A DNA stretch of 64,000 nucleotides, taken from the NCBI RefSeq assembly GCF_036075115.1, contig NZ_CP107958.1:8184001-8248000 (forward strand), written 5' to 3'. The DNA is from Streptomyces sp. NBC_00377. Its GTDB lineage: Bacteria > Actinomycetota > Actinomycetes > Streptomycetales > Streptomycetaceae. Of the stretch, positions 9,051 through 17,531 are shown in pieces; the first letter of the stretch is position 1, and each line of letters starts with the position of its first letter. The translations under genes were made by a program, and so were the position numbers. Under the pieces are notes generated by a model. The model was given only the letters and a program-made list of their open reading frames with translations, was not told the DNA's origin and searched no databases.

Positions 9051-9756
9051 GTCCGGGCGCGCCGGCGGTGCGGCCGGCGCTGTCGTGCCCGTTGCGTGTG
9101 CCGCACGGGATCAGGGATCAGGGGCCTCGGCGGCCGCGGCCCCACCGCCCGCGTCCGGTAGGGGGGGCGCCGCATGTCCCTGAGCACCGGGGACCGGCCG
9201 CCGGGGCTCACTACCGCGGCCGGGCGCCGGGTTCCGGCCGGGCGGTGACGTCCCCGGGCGTGAGGGCGGAGTGCTCCCGGAGCCCTCGACGACGACGCGG
9301 AGCGGAGCACCGCAGTCCGTGTGGCGAACGGCCAGGACGGGGCCGTCGGAGTCGAGGGGTATGCCTCCCCTCACTGGCTCAGCGCCCTCAGGAAGGGCTC
9401 GGGTCCCAGCGCTCGCAGGCCGGGCGGTACTCGTCGCGAGCCCGGCGGCTGCCCGGCTCCTGGTACGGGGCGGTCCGCAGGCCGCCGGCCGGACGGGGCA
9501 GTTCTCCGTGCTTGCCGCGATCCGCTTCATCCCGCTGTCGGAAGGCGCTGACGTCGCCCTTGACCGTCGGCAGGGCGTGGGACCCGGTGCCTGGCCCTCA
9601 GGGGCGAGGCGGTCGGCCCCATCCGGCAGCGGCCCCGACCCGGCCCGGCTGCCCCGCGACCGCGCAAACCCGGGGGAGGTGCTCCCTATCGCCGACCTAT
9701 CAGCTAACATAGAATAATTAGGTAGATGAATTGGCTGATGGTGGCGAGGAGTGGCC
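9051..9756. other. Gap of about 700 nt without a convincing gene; promoter region of the next operon
   Basis: Open frames exist on both strands (for example 9271-9717 plus, 9111-10013 minus), but they give low-complexity Pro/Arg/Ser-rich peptides with no recognisable domain, and the minus-strand one runs into the acyl-CoA dehydrogenase gene. I see no RNA gene. The last 65 nt are AT-rich, unlike everything around, and carry the regulatory patch listed separately. Confidence 0.5.
9699..9739. promoter_or_regulatory. AT-rich regulatory patch upstream of acyl-CoA dehydrogenase 9757
   Basis: The patch contains TAGATGAAT (9723-9731), a 9-mer that also occurs, on the other strand, in the palindrome at 55296-55312 next to the second GntR gene. 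Outer arms ATCAGC (9699-9704) and GCTGAT (9734-9739) are complementary. The contrast with the GC-rich surroundings and the shared 9-mer support an operator or promoter of the acyl-CoA regulon. Confidence 0.5.
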
Positions 9757-10908
9757 GTGGACTTCGGGTTGACCGACGAGCAGGACCTCTTGCGCGCGAC
9801 GGCACGGCAGTTCGTCGCCGATGTGTGCCCGGCCGAGAAGGCCAAGCGGTGGGACGAGGAGGGCGTCGTGCCGCCCGAGCTGTTCCGGGGGATGGCCGCG
9901 ATGGGATGGTTCGCGCTGCCGTTCACCGAGGACGAGGGAGGCGACGGCGGGGGTCCGCTCGAGCTCGTCCTCATCGCCGAGGAGCTGGGACGGGCCAGCT
10001 TCGACGTGGCCATGTGCTACATCGGCGTGCTCATCCCCGGCATCACGGTGTTCCGGTGGGGCGACGAGGCGCAGCGCGACTTCATCCGCGAGCAGGTGAT
10101 GACGGGCCGCCACCGGCTCGCCGTCGGCCTCAGCGAACCGGACAGCGGGTCCGACGCCGCTGCGCTGCGCACCACCGCCGAGGACCGCGGGGACCACTTC
10201 GTCGTCCGCGGCCAGAAGGCGTGGTGCACGGGCGGCGGGCTGCCCGACACGACCATCGCCACCTACGTGCGCACCGGCCCCCGTGAACCCAAGCACGGCG
10301 GCATCAGCCTGCTGCTCGTCGACCCCGCGACCGAGGGCGTCGAGGTGCGCAGGACGCCGACGCTGGCCCGCCACATCCTGGGCACCAACGAGGTCTTCTT
10401 CAACGACGCCCTCGTGCCGAAGGAGAACCTCGTCGGCCCGCGCGACGAGGGCTGGAAGGTGATGCTCTCCAACATCGAACTGGAGAAGGTCATCATCACC
10501 GGCGGCTATCTGGGCGCGGCTCAGGCCACCCTCGACGAAATGCTCGCCTACGCCCGTGCCCGGCACGCCTTCGGGCGTCCCATCGGCACCTTCCAGGCCC
10601 TCGCGCACGCCATGGCCGACCTCCAGACCGAGATCGACTCCGCCCGGCTGCTCGCCTACCGCGCCGCCTGGCTGCTCGCCCGGGGCAAGCCGTGCACCCG
10701 GGAGGGGTCGATGGCCAAGCTCAAGGGGTCGGAGACGTACGTGGCGGCCGCCCGGCTCGGGATGCAGGTCTGCGCGGGGCACGGCTTCTCCACGGAGAGC
10801 GTGATGAGCTTTCGCTACCGCGAGTCCATCGTGGCCACCATCTCCGGCGGCACCAGCCAGATCCAGCGCAACGGCATCGCCCGCAGCATGGGCCTGCGGT
10901 CCTACTGA
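9757..10908 (+). CDS. Acyl-CoA dehydrogenase (isovaleryl-CoA/long-chain type active site)
   Basis: The 383-residue FAD enzyme introduces an alpha,beta double bond into an acyl-CoA. The start is the GTG at 9757, preceded by GAGGAG with a 5-nt spacer; the GTG at 9751 overlaps that ribosome site and is less likely. N-terminal helices begin DFGLTDEQDLLR, followed by GLSEPDSGSDAAALRT (FAD/substrate region), then RARHAFGRPIGTFQALAH. At the usual C-terminal catalytic place it reads SGGTSQIQ instead of YEGT, so that Glu is absent. A Glu in IELEKVIITGG near residue 243 fits the isovaleryl/long-chain type position. It heads the acyl-CoA block and its 3' end overlaps the convergent thioesterase by 7 nt. 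Confidence 0.9.
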   Translation: MDFGLTDEQDLLRATARQFVADVCPAEKAKRWDEEGVVPPELFRGMAAMGWFALPFTEDEGGDGGGPLELVLIAEELGRASFDVAMCYIGVLIPGITVFRWGDEAQRDFIREQVMTGRHRLAVGLSEPDSGSDAAALRTTAEDRGDHFVVRGQKAWCTGGGLPDTTIATYVRTGPREPKHGGISLLLVDPATEGVEVRRTPTLARHILGTNEVFFNDALVPKENLVGPRDEGWKVMLSNIELEKVIITGGYLGAAQATLDEMLAYARARHAFGRPIGTFQALAHAMADLQTEIDSARLLAYRAAWLLARGKPCTREGSMAKLKGSETYVAAARLGMQVCAGHGFSTESVMSFRYRESIVATISGGTSQIQRNGIARSMGLRSY

Positions 10909-11471
10909 CCTTCCCCCCGCCCTTCCCCGCCCGTCCCGCGTCCGGCCTCGCCCGTCTCCTGCGCGGCGAGCCATGCCGCGTGGCGGGCGAAGTGGCCCGG
11001 GTCCCGGGTCACCCAGATCCCGGACGCCCGGGCCAGTACGGCGCGGGTCGGCAGCAGCACCATCTCGCCCGCGATGTACCAGCGCGAGCCCTCCCGCCGC
11101 TCGACCCGGGCCCGCACCTCCAGGGGCCGTTGCACCGGCACCGGCTTGACGAAGCTCACGGTCAGTTCCGCCGTCACGCTCAACACCCGGTGCAGCAGCG
11201 GCAGATGACCCAGACAGTCGTCGAGCACGGCCGCTGTCCAGCCGCCGTGCGCCACCTCGGGCCCGCCTTCCTGGTCCCGTGGACAGGAGAGCGCGAACCA
11301 GGCCACGCCGTCCTCGTCGAGCCGCTCGCCCCGCACGCCCAGCCGGCAGGCGCCGACGGCCCGGCACGCGCCGCACAGCGCCACACCGCCGGGGGTCCGG
11401 GGCGGCTCCTGGAAGTCCGCCCCCGACCAGTGGCCCGCCGGGGTCGCGGCACCCTCGCCGGTACTCGTCAT
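10902..11471 (-). CDS. PaaI/THEM4-like hotdog thioesterase
   Basis: The 189-residue hotdog-fold protein probably hydrolyses acyl-CoA. The segment CGACRAVGACRLGVRG near residue 40 corresponds to the N-terminal substrate-loop motif of this group. The central helix reads AHGGWTAAVLDDCLGH, the usual HGG...D arrangement, and strand VTAELTVSFVKPVPV follows. I chose the ATG at 11471 because GGAGGAG lies just upstream; a longer frame from further upstream would overlap the neighbouring gene. It is the last gene of a minus-strand operon with the luciferase-like, Pat-like and amidohydrolase genes. It may release CoA from stalled intermediates, which is inference. Confidence 0.8.
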   Translation of the reverse strand: MTSTGEGAATPAGHWSGADFQEPPRTPGGVALCGACRAVGACRLGVRGERLDEDGVAWFALSCPRDQEGGPEVAHGGWTAAVLDDCLGHLPLLHRVLSVTAELTVSFVKPVPVQRPLEVRARVERREGSRWYIAGEMVLLPTRAVLARASGIWVTRDPGHFARHAAWLAAQETGEAGRGTGGEGRGEGQ

Positions 11472-11487
11472 GCCGCTCCTCCTCGCA

Positions 11488-12462
11488 TCAGACATCGGCA
11501 AGCAGCGGGCGCAGCTTCCCGGCGATGAGGTGGACCTGGCGGGCCACCATGTCCTCGGGCATCCCGGCCAGCGAGGCCCACAGGAAGACCCCCTCCACGG
11601 GCAACCCTGCCACGTACGTCCTGATGGCATCCGCCGTCTCCTGCGGCGTGCCGTACAGGAACTGACCGACCCCGGTCGCGCCGAGTCCCGTCTCCCGCCA
11701 CTTCTCGGGGTCGATCGGGCGGGGGACGGGCCTGTCCGTTCCCTCCACCATGTAGCGGCGGTAGCTGTCCCACTGGTACGAGAGGTGCCTGCGCACCACC
11801 GGCCAGTCGGCGTCCGGGTCCTCCGTCACGAAGGTCGTGAACGAGCCCTGCATCCGGCCCGCCGACACGTCGAGCCCGCTCTCGGCGAGCCCCTCGCGGT
11901 ACGGCGTCAGCAGCGCCGGGTTGAGCGACAGCAGGCCCGTGCCGAGCCGGCCCGCCCGCCGGGCGCCCTGCGGACCCTGGTAGCCGAGCCAGATCGGCAA
12001 CGGGTCCTGGACGGGGCCGGGGACGACACGGGACTCGGCCCACAGGGCCCGGATCTCCCGTACCCGCTGGTCGGTCGTGGTGTAACGCCTGGCGAGGTCG
12101 GCTCCGTACAACCGGTACTCGGGCACCCGGTAGCCGGTGCCGAGACCGAGGTCGAGCCTGCCGTCGCTGATGATGTCGACGATCGCGGCCTGTTCGGCGA
12201 TCTCGGGGGCGGCGTGCAGCGGGGCGGGGATGACGGCCGTGCCCAGCCGGAGCCGGCGGGTACGGGCCGCGGCCGCGGCGGCCATGGTGAGCGGCTGCGG
12301 GAGATAGCCGTCCTCGAAGCCGTGGTGCTCGGAGAACCAGACCGAGTCGAGGCCGAGGCGGTCCGCCTCCTCGCACATCTCCAGCGCGAACCCGTAGACC
12401 CGGGACCAGCTCTGCCGCCAGGGCGGGGGATTGCGCAGGTCGAAGTAGATGCCGACTCTCAC
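11488..12462 (-). CDS. LLM-class flavin-dependent (FMN or F420) oxidoreductase
   Basis: The 324-residue luciferase-like TIM-barrel protein begins MRVGIYFDLRNPPPWRQSW. Typical landmarks are ADRLGLDSVWFSEHHGFEDG, RTRRLRLGTAVIPAPLH and DIISDGRLDLGLGTGYR. Family members are FMN-dependent monooxygenases or F420-dependent oxidoreductases; sequence alone does not separate them here. The GTG start overlaps the upstream Pat-like gene by GTGA, indicating coupled translation. In this operon it could carry out an oxygenation or a reduction step on the CoA-linked or free substrate. Confidence 0.8.
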   Translation of the reverse strand: MRVGIYFDLRNPPPWRQSWSRVYGFALEMCEEADRLGLDSVWFSEHHGFEDGYLPQPLTMAAAAAARTRRLRLGTAVIPAPLHAAPEIAEQAAIVDIISDGRLDLGLGTGYRVPEYRLYGADLARRYTTTDQRVREIRALWAESRVVPGPVQDPLPIWLGYQGPQGARRAGRLGTGLLSLNPALLTPYREGLAESGLDVSAGRMQGSFTTFVTEDPDADWPVVRRHLSYQWDSYRRYMVEGTDRPVPRPIDPEKWRETGLGATGVGQFLYGTPQETADAIRTYVAGLPVEGVFLWASLAGMPEDMVARQVHLIAGKLRPLLADV

Positions 12463-14918
12463 GCTCGGCTACCTCCCTTGGTGTGGTCCGTCAGCCGGAT
12501 CGCCGCCCGGGTGACGGCGACCCCGTCCCCGGGCGGCAGCAGCCGCACCGGGCGCAGTTCCAGTGCCTCGATCTCGGGGAGGTCCTCGACCATGGCCGAG
12601 ATCCTCAGCACGGTCTCCTCCAGGGCCGCGAGATCCACCCCGCGGCCACCCGCCCGGCCGTCCAGCAGCGGGGCGGCCCGCAGCGAGCGGACCATCTCGC
12701 GCGCGTCGCGGTCACTGAGCGGGGTGACCCGGTGCGCGACGTCCGCCATCAGGTCGGCGTAGTCCCCGGTGAGCCCGAAGGCGACCACCGGGCCGAAGAC
12801 CGGATCGGCGCGGACCGAGAGGAACGCGTCGGGGCCGGGACCCGGGCCGGTGTCGCGTACGGCGATCCCGTACGCGTCGAGGATCGCGGCGGCGACCGCC
12901 GCGGGGACCGGGCCCGGCGCACGGCCGGCGAGCAGCGAACGGGCGCGCTCGGGGTCGACGCCCGCCAGGTCGGGTACGACGCCCGCGGGCGTGGCGCGCC
13001 AGGCCTGGTAGGCGGCCGCGTGTCCGAGCGAGGAGGCCGCCGCCTCGGGGAACGTGTACGTCGGCACCACCAGGTCGCCCCTGCGGAGAACGTCGGCGAC
13101 GCCCGCGCCGCCCAGGAAGCTGGCCAGCACCGGTTTGTCGGGCCGGGCCGCCGCCGCGTCGAGGATCGCCGAGGCCACCTCGTCGGGTTTGTCCGCCAGC
13201 GGCGGCATGAACAGGACGACGGCCGCGTCGATGCCGTCGTCGGCCAGGACGGCGTCCAGCGCCCGCCGGTAGTGCGCCGCGGTGGCCGTCGGCGTCAGAT
13301 CGACCGGGTTGGCGACGTCCGCGCGGGGCGCGAGGGCCGGGCGCAGGGCCTGCCGGGTGCGCTCACCGAGCGGGGGCACACGCAGGCCGCTCGCCTCGCA
13401 GGCCCCGACCGTGAGCGCCGCGGGGCCGCCCGCGTTGGTGACGACGGCGACCCGGTCGCCGGGCGGTGGCGGCTGGTGGGCGAGCAGCAGCGCGACGTCG
13501 AACAGTTCCTGGAGGCTGCGGGTGCGGATCACACCGGACTGGGCGAACAGCGAGCTCACCGCCGCGTCCGCGTGGCCCGGGTGGACGGCGACGATCGGCT
13601 TGCGCGGTGCGATGCGGCGGGCGACACGGGCGAACCGGCGCGGATTGCCGAAGGTCTCCACGTGCAGCAGGATCACCGCGGTGTCCGGGTCCTCCTCCCA
13701 CCACTGGAGCAGGTCGTTGGTGGAGACGTCCACGGCGTGCCCCACCGACACGAAGCCCGAGAAACCGAGCCGCAGCCGCTTGGCGAAGTCGAGCACCGCG
13801 AGCCCGAGCGGCCCCGACTGGCTGGACATCGCCACCCGGCCGGGCGCCGGAAGGGCGGGTGAGAAGGTCGCCGCCAGGCGTGCCGGGGGCGTCGTGTTGA
13901 CCACGCCCATGCAGTTCGGGCCCACCAGCCGCATCCCGGAGGCGCGGGCGAAACGGGCCAGCTCCAGCTCGGCCGCCCGTCCGCCGACGCCCGTCTCACC
14001 GAACCCCGTCGAGACGACGACCACGGCCTTGACGCCGGCGTCCGCGCACTCGCGCACGACCTCGGGCACCGCCTCGGCCCGCACGGCGACCAGCGCCAGG
14101 TCCGGCGGCTCGGGAAGGTCCAGGACGCTCGGGTGGGCCGGCAGGCCGGCGATCCGCTCCGCACGCGGGTTGACCGGGAACACGCTGCCGCCGAAGCCGC
14201 CCCGCAGCAGGTTCGCCACGATCTCGTGACCGATCGTCAGCGGGTCGCGGTTGGCGCCGATCACGGCGACCGACCGCGGTTCGAGCAGCGGCCGCAGGGA
14301 GCGTCGTACGGCCGTGTGCTCACGGCGCTCGGCCCGGGCCACGGCCTGGGCCTGCGGGTCGATGGCGATCTCGAAGTGGATGATCTGGCCGGGCGGCCCC
14401 GTCTCGATCCGGTGGCCGGAAGCGAGGAACACGTTGATCATCCGGGTGTTGTCGGCGAGGACGTCGGCCTCCAGCACCCGGATGCCCCGGGCGCGGGCGG
14501 CGGCGGCGATGTGCTCCAGGAGCAGCCGGCCGAAGCCCTCGCTCTGGTGGTCGTCGCGGATGGTGAAGGTGACCTCGGCGTGTTCGGGGTCCTCGGGGTC
14601 GCGGACATAGCGGACCAGGCCGGCGATCTCGTCGCCGGCCAGCGCCACCAGCGCGAGCTCGTTGAGGTAGTCCACGTGGGCGCCGCGCCGGATGACGTCG
14701 TCGCGGGCGCGGACCACGGGGCCGAGCGAGCGGTAGGCGAGGGTGGCCCGGGACAGGCCGCCGACGAAGGCGACCAGACGGTCGGCGTCCTGCGGCCGGA
14801 TCGGCCGCACGAAGGTCGACCGTCCGGTCCTGACGAGCCCGGGCCGTTCCAGGTCCTCGGGGTACGGGGGAGCGGGTACGGGTGACCCGCCCGGAGTTCC
14901 CGAGGCGCCCGTGCCCAC
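12459..14918 (-). CDS. GNAT acetyltransferase fused to acyl-CoA synthetase (NDP-forming)-like region, Pat type
   Basis: The product is about 819 residues. An N-terminal GNAT domain (about 35-195; acetyl-CoA loop DDHQSEGFGRLLLEHI) is followed by a CoA-binding Rossmann domain (SVAVIGANRDPLTIGHEI), a ligase-CoA domain (SSQSGPLGLAVLDFAKR, GHAVDVSTNDLLQWW) and a C-terminal ATP-grasp-like remnant. GNAT-first order matches the Streptomyces lividans PatA arrangement, a protein lysine acetyltransferase acting on acyl-CoA synthetases. The ATP-grasp part jumps from AYGIAVRDTG to FLSVRADPVFGPVVAFG, so most of its nucleotide-binding half is missing. The start is uncertain: GTG 14918 has a weak ribosome site, while a CTG at 14946-14948 overlaps the previous stop and has GGAGG 7 nt upstream. 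It may control the synthetases in this block. Confidence 0.8.
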   Translation of the reverse strand: MGTGASGTPGGSPVPAPPYPEDLERPGLVRTGRSTFVRPIRPQDADRLVAFVGGLSRATLAYRSLGPVVRARDDVIRRGAHVDYLNELALVALAGDEIAGLVRYVRDPEDPEHAEVTFTIRDDHQSEGFGRLLLEHIAAAARARGIRVLEADVLADNTRMINVFLASGHRIETGPPGQIIHFEIAIDPQAQAVARAERREHTAVRRSLRPLLEPRSVAVIGANRDPLTIGHEIVANLLRGGFGGSVFPVNPRAERIAGLPAHPSVLDLPEPPDLALVAVRAEAVPEVVRECADAGVKAVVVVSTGFGETGVGGRAAELELARFARASGMRLVGPNCMGVVNTTPPARLAATFSPALPAPGRVAMSSQSGPLGLAVLDFAKRLRLGFSGFVSVGHAVDVSTNDLLQWWEEDPDTAVILLHVETFGNPRRFARVARRIAPRKPIVAVHPGHADAAVSSLFAQSGVIRTRSLQELFDVALLLAHQPPPPGDRVAVVTNAGGPAALTVGACEASGLRVPPLGERTRQALRPALAPRADVANPVDLTPTATAAHYRRALDAVLADDGIDAAVVLFMPPLADKPDEVASAILDAAAARPDKPVLASFLGGAGVADVLRRGDLVVPTYTFPEAAASSLGHAAAYQAWRATPAGVVPDLAGVDPERARSLLAGRAPGPVPAAVAAAILDAYGIAVRDTGPGPGPDAFLSVRADPVFGPVVAFGLTGDYADLMADVAHRVTPLSDRDAREMVRSLRAAPLLDGRAGGRGVDLAALEETVLRISAMVEDLPEIEALELRPVRLLPPGDGVAVTRAAIRLTDHTKGGSRA

Positions 14919-14944
14919 CGTGTCGCCCGTGTCGTCAGCGCCGT

Positions 14945-16024
14945 TCAGACGGCCGCCTCCTGGGGAGTCTGCTCCGGCAGGCCGAACAGCTCGTCGAACG
15001 TGCCCCGGGTGACGCGGTCGCGGATGTCGTCCGAGACGCCGTCGAAGAGGTCGTGCAGCGTGGACTGGGTGTGCCCGTAGGTGCCTTCGAGGTGCGGGTA
15101 GTCGTCGCCCCACATCACGTTGCGGTAGCCGGTCGACTCGACGATCTCGACCGAGCTCTTGTCGTGCTGGAAGGAGGCGTACACCTGCTGTCTGATGATC
15201 TCGCTGGGCAGCCGGCTCAGTTTCGGCCTGACGAACATCCCGTGCTGGCGGTAGGCCTCGTCCATCCGGTCGCCGATGGCCGGCACCCAGCCCGCCCCGC
15301 CCTCCGCGATCAGGATCCTCAGGTCCGGGTGACGGTCCAGGGCGCCGCCGGCGACCATGTGGGACACGACGCGCATGCCCGGGTAGGTCGTCTCCATGTA
15401 GTTGACGACGGCGCCGCCGGGTCCGCGGAAGACGACGTTCTGACCGCCCGTGCCGATGTGGAAGCCGAGCACCAGCCCGGCCCGCTCGACCGCCGTCCAC
15501 AGCGGCTCCCAGCGGTCGAGGGCGTACTCCTCGCCGTCCCGTGTGGAACACGGCAGGAAGATCGCCTTGAAGCCCAGTTCCGCCACCCGCTCGACCTCGG
15601 CGACCGCGTCGTCGATGTCGGCCGTCGAGACGCAGGCGGTGGTGATCACGCGCTTGTTCTTGCTGAGGATCTCCTCGTGCGCCCAGTCGTTCCAGGCCCG
15701 TACCGTCTCCCGGGCGAGCTCCCGATCGGTGATCGACACGAGCCAGAACCCCATGGACGGGAAGGCCAGTTGGGACCAGACCCCCTCCTGGTCGAGGTCC
15801 TTCAGCCGGACCTTCAGGTCCCAGGCGCCCGGCGGACGCATGGCGTCCATGAAGTCGCCGAGCTGCCGGTCGATGCGTTCGCCGTCGATGTAGAGCATCT
15901 CGTACTTCTCGCCGCGCTCGCTGCGCGGTGCGCGGGCGCCGAGACGCGCGGGAAGCCGCTCGGTCCACACGTCGGCGGGTTCCATCACGTGGGAGTCGCC
16001 CGAGTTGACCCAGATCTTCGACAT
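14945..16024 (-). CDS. Amidohydrolase-2 family metal-dependent hydrolase/decarboxylase
   Basis: The 359-residue TIM-barrel protein is of the ACMSD/amidohydrolase_2 type. Metal-site landmarks are the DSH of NSGDSHVMEP near the N-terminus, GFHIGTGG in mid-protein, SHMVAGGALDRHPDLRI, and the late Asp in MWGDDYPHLEGTY. Family members are hydrolases or non-oxidative decarboxylases of carboxylated rings. The ATG at 16024 has GGAG upstream. It is the first gene of a minus-strand operon (amidohydrolase, Pat-like, LLM enzyme, thioesterase) and is divergent from the PaaK-like operon. A second, distinct copy lies at 52972-54153. Confidence 0.8.
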   Translation of the reverse strand: MSKIWVNSGDSHVMEPADVWTERLPARLGARAPRSERGEKYEMLYIDGERIDRQLGDFMDAMRPPGAWDLKVRLKDLDQEGVWSQLAFPSMGFWLVSITDRELARETVRAWNDWAHEEILSKNKRVITTACVSTADIDDAVAEVERVAELGFKAIFLPCSTRDGEEYALDRWEPLWTAVERAGLVLGFHIGTGGQNVVFRGPGGAVVNYMETTYPGMRVVSHMVAGGALDRHPDLRILIAEGGAGWVPAIGDRMDEAYRQHGMFVRPKLSRLPSEIIRQQVYASFQHDKSSVEIVESTGYRNVMWGDDYPHLEGTYGHTQSTLHDLFDGVSDDIRDRVTRGTFDELFGLPEQTPQEAAV

Positions 16025-16040
16025 GCCGCTCCTTCGGGGC

Positions 16041-16180
16041 CAATGGATGTAATCAGTTAGCGATTTTAGTTGTATCGGCGACCGAAAGGGAAGGCCGGGA
16101 GGGTGCGGATCGCCGGCGTGCCGGTCCGGCGGTGTCTAATCCGTCCAATTGGTTGACTGATTGCGCTGATAGTTGCAAGA
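16041..16180. promoter_or_regulatory. Divergent AT-rich promoter/operator region
   Basis: The region lies between the amidohydrolase (minus) and the PaaK-like gene (plus). AATCAGTTA at 16051-16059 sits 26 nt upstream of the minus-strand ATG. The identical 9-mer occurs at 47917-47925, 27 nt upstream of another minus-strand start. On the plus-strand side, CCAATTGG (16146-16153) is followed by TTGACTGATT. Both patches contrast with GC-rich flanks. Confidence 0.5.
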
Positions 16181-16208
16181 TCTGGGCACTGAGCCGCGAG
16201 GAGGCGCC

Positions 16209-17531
16209 ATGGTCGCAGACACGGACACCGAGGACAGGTACTTCGAGCCCCAGGTGGAGACCATGCCCCGGGAGCAGCTCCGGGCGCGGCAGGAGGAACA
16301 GGTCCTGGAGCTCGTCGAGTACGCCTACCGCAACTCGGCCTTCTATCGTGAGCTCTGGGACGAGCACGGGGTGCACCCGCGCGACATCCGGTCCCTGGAC
16401 GACTTCCGCGCCCGGGTCCCCTTCATCACCAAGGACATGGTGCGCGCCTACCGGACCCGCACCGGAGATCCCTTCGGCGGACTGCTCTGCGTCCCCGTCG
16501 AGGAGCTGACCTCGGTCTCCTCGAGCTCAGGCACCACGGGCGACCCGGAGTTCTTCGCCGAGATCTGGCAGGACGCCCCGCCCCTGGTGACCGCGCAGGT
16601 GCGCGACCTCTGGGAACTCGGCCTCAGGCCGGGCGACCGGGTGCTGAGCCCGCCCGGCACCTTCCGCAACCTCATGGACCCCGGCTACCAGGCACTGGGC
16701 GCGGTGGTCATAGAGGTGGACACCTGGCTCGGGAAGATGCACGAGGTCGTCGAGGCGCTGCGCACCTACCGTCCCGCCTACCTCCAGATGATGTACCCGC
16801 AGATGGTGGAGCTGGAGCACCTCGCGGAGAAGACGGACCTCAAGGAGGCCTTCTCCTCCCTCAAGGGCGCCTCCTGTGCCGGTCAGCCGCTCAGCCGCAA
16901 GATGCGCGAGCGGATCCGCGACGACTGGGGCATCGACGTCTACGAGTACACCAGCGCCGCCGACACCGGCACCGCCTGGGAGTGCCGCGAGCACGACGGC
17001 TTCCACCTGTGGGAGGACACCGTCTTCGCCGAGTGCCTGGACATCGACGAGCACGGCTGGCGCGACGTGCCGGAGAGCGACCTCGGCGAACTGGTCGCCA
17101 CCGACCTGGACAACCGCGCCGCACCGCTGATCCGCTACCGCAGCGAGGACCTCGTCCGGCTGTCCCGGGACCGGTGCGGCTGCGGCCGCACCCACGCCCG
17201 GATGTGGGTGGCCGGACGACGCGGCGACGAGACGCTGGTCCAGGGCCGCTCCGTGGTCCTGAGGGACGTCTGGCAGGCCGTCGAGGACCAGCCGGAGACC
17301 GTCGCCGGCGTCTTCCAGATCGTCCGGGACGGACGCGAGGTCGACGAACTGCGCCTGCGCGTCGGCTACGACCCCGCGCTCACCGCCGACGTCGCCGCCC
17401 TGGCCGGACGGCTCGGCGCGGCCGTACGCGAGCGGACCGGCGTCGAACCGGTGCTCGACCTGCGCACCGAGGAGGACCTGTTGAAAACCATGACCAGCGT
17501 CGCCAAGTTCCCCCGGGTGGTGAAGAACTGA
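16209..17531 (+). CDS. PaaK-like phenylacetate-CoA ligase family AMP-forming acyl-CoA ligase
   Basis: The 440-residue adenylate-forming enzyme attaches CoA to a carboxylic acid. The start ATG at 16209 follows GAGGAGG; a longer reading from 16173 has no ribosome site. The P-loop reads SVSSSSGTTGDPEFF, and later motifs include YEYTSAADTGTAWEC, LIRYRSEDLV and a Cys-rich CGCGRTHARMW, as in PaaK proteins. The C-terminus ends LLKTMTSVAKFPRVVKN. PaaK-type ligases usually act on aryl or aryl-alkyl acids, which hints at a ring-containing substrate. It overlaps the next gene by 1 nt and begins the plus-strand operon that runs to 23143. Confidence 0.85.
   Translation: MVADTDTEDRYFEPQVETMPREQLRARQEEQVLELVEYAYRNSAFYRELWDEHGVHPRDIRSLDDFRARVPFITKDMVRAYRTRTGDPFGGLLCVPVEELTSVSSSSGTTGDPEFFAEIWQDAPPLVTAQVRDLWELGLRPGDRVLSPPGTFRNLMDPGYQALGAVVIEVDTWLGKMHEVVEALRTYRPAYLQMMYPQMVELEHLAEKTDLKEAFSSLKGASCAGQPLSRKMRERIRDDWGIDVYEYTSAADTGTAWECREHDGFHLWEDTVFAECLDIDEHGWRDVPESDLGELVATDLDNRAAPLIRYRSEDLVRLSRDRCGCGRTHARMWVAGRRGDETLVQGRSVVLRDVWQAVEDQPETVAGVFQIVRDGREVDELRLRVGYDPALTADVAALAGRLGAAVRERTGVEPVLDLRTEEDLLKTMTSVAKFPRVVKN

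Noticed and set aside
9271-9717. 148-codon plus-strand frame in the same gap
   Set aside because: No ribosome site, no domain, Ser/Arg/Pro-rich, and it ends inside the AT-rich promoter patch.
9111-10013. Minus-strand frame across the 9.1-9.7 kb gap
   Set aside because: It extends into the acyl-CoA dehydrogenase gene, has biased composition and no recognised domain. A decayed gene cannot be excluded but is not supported.
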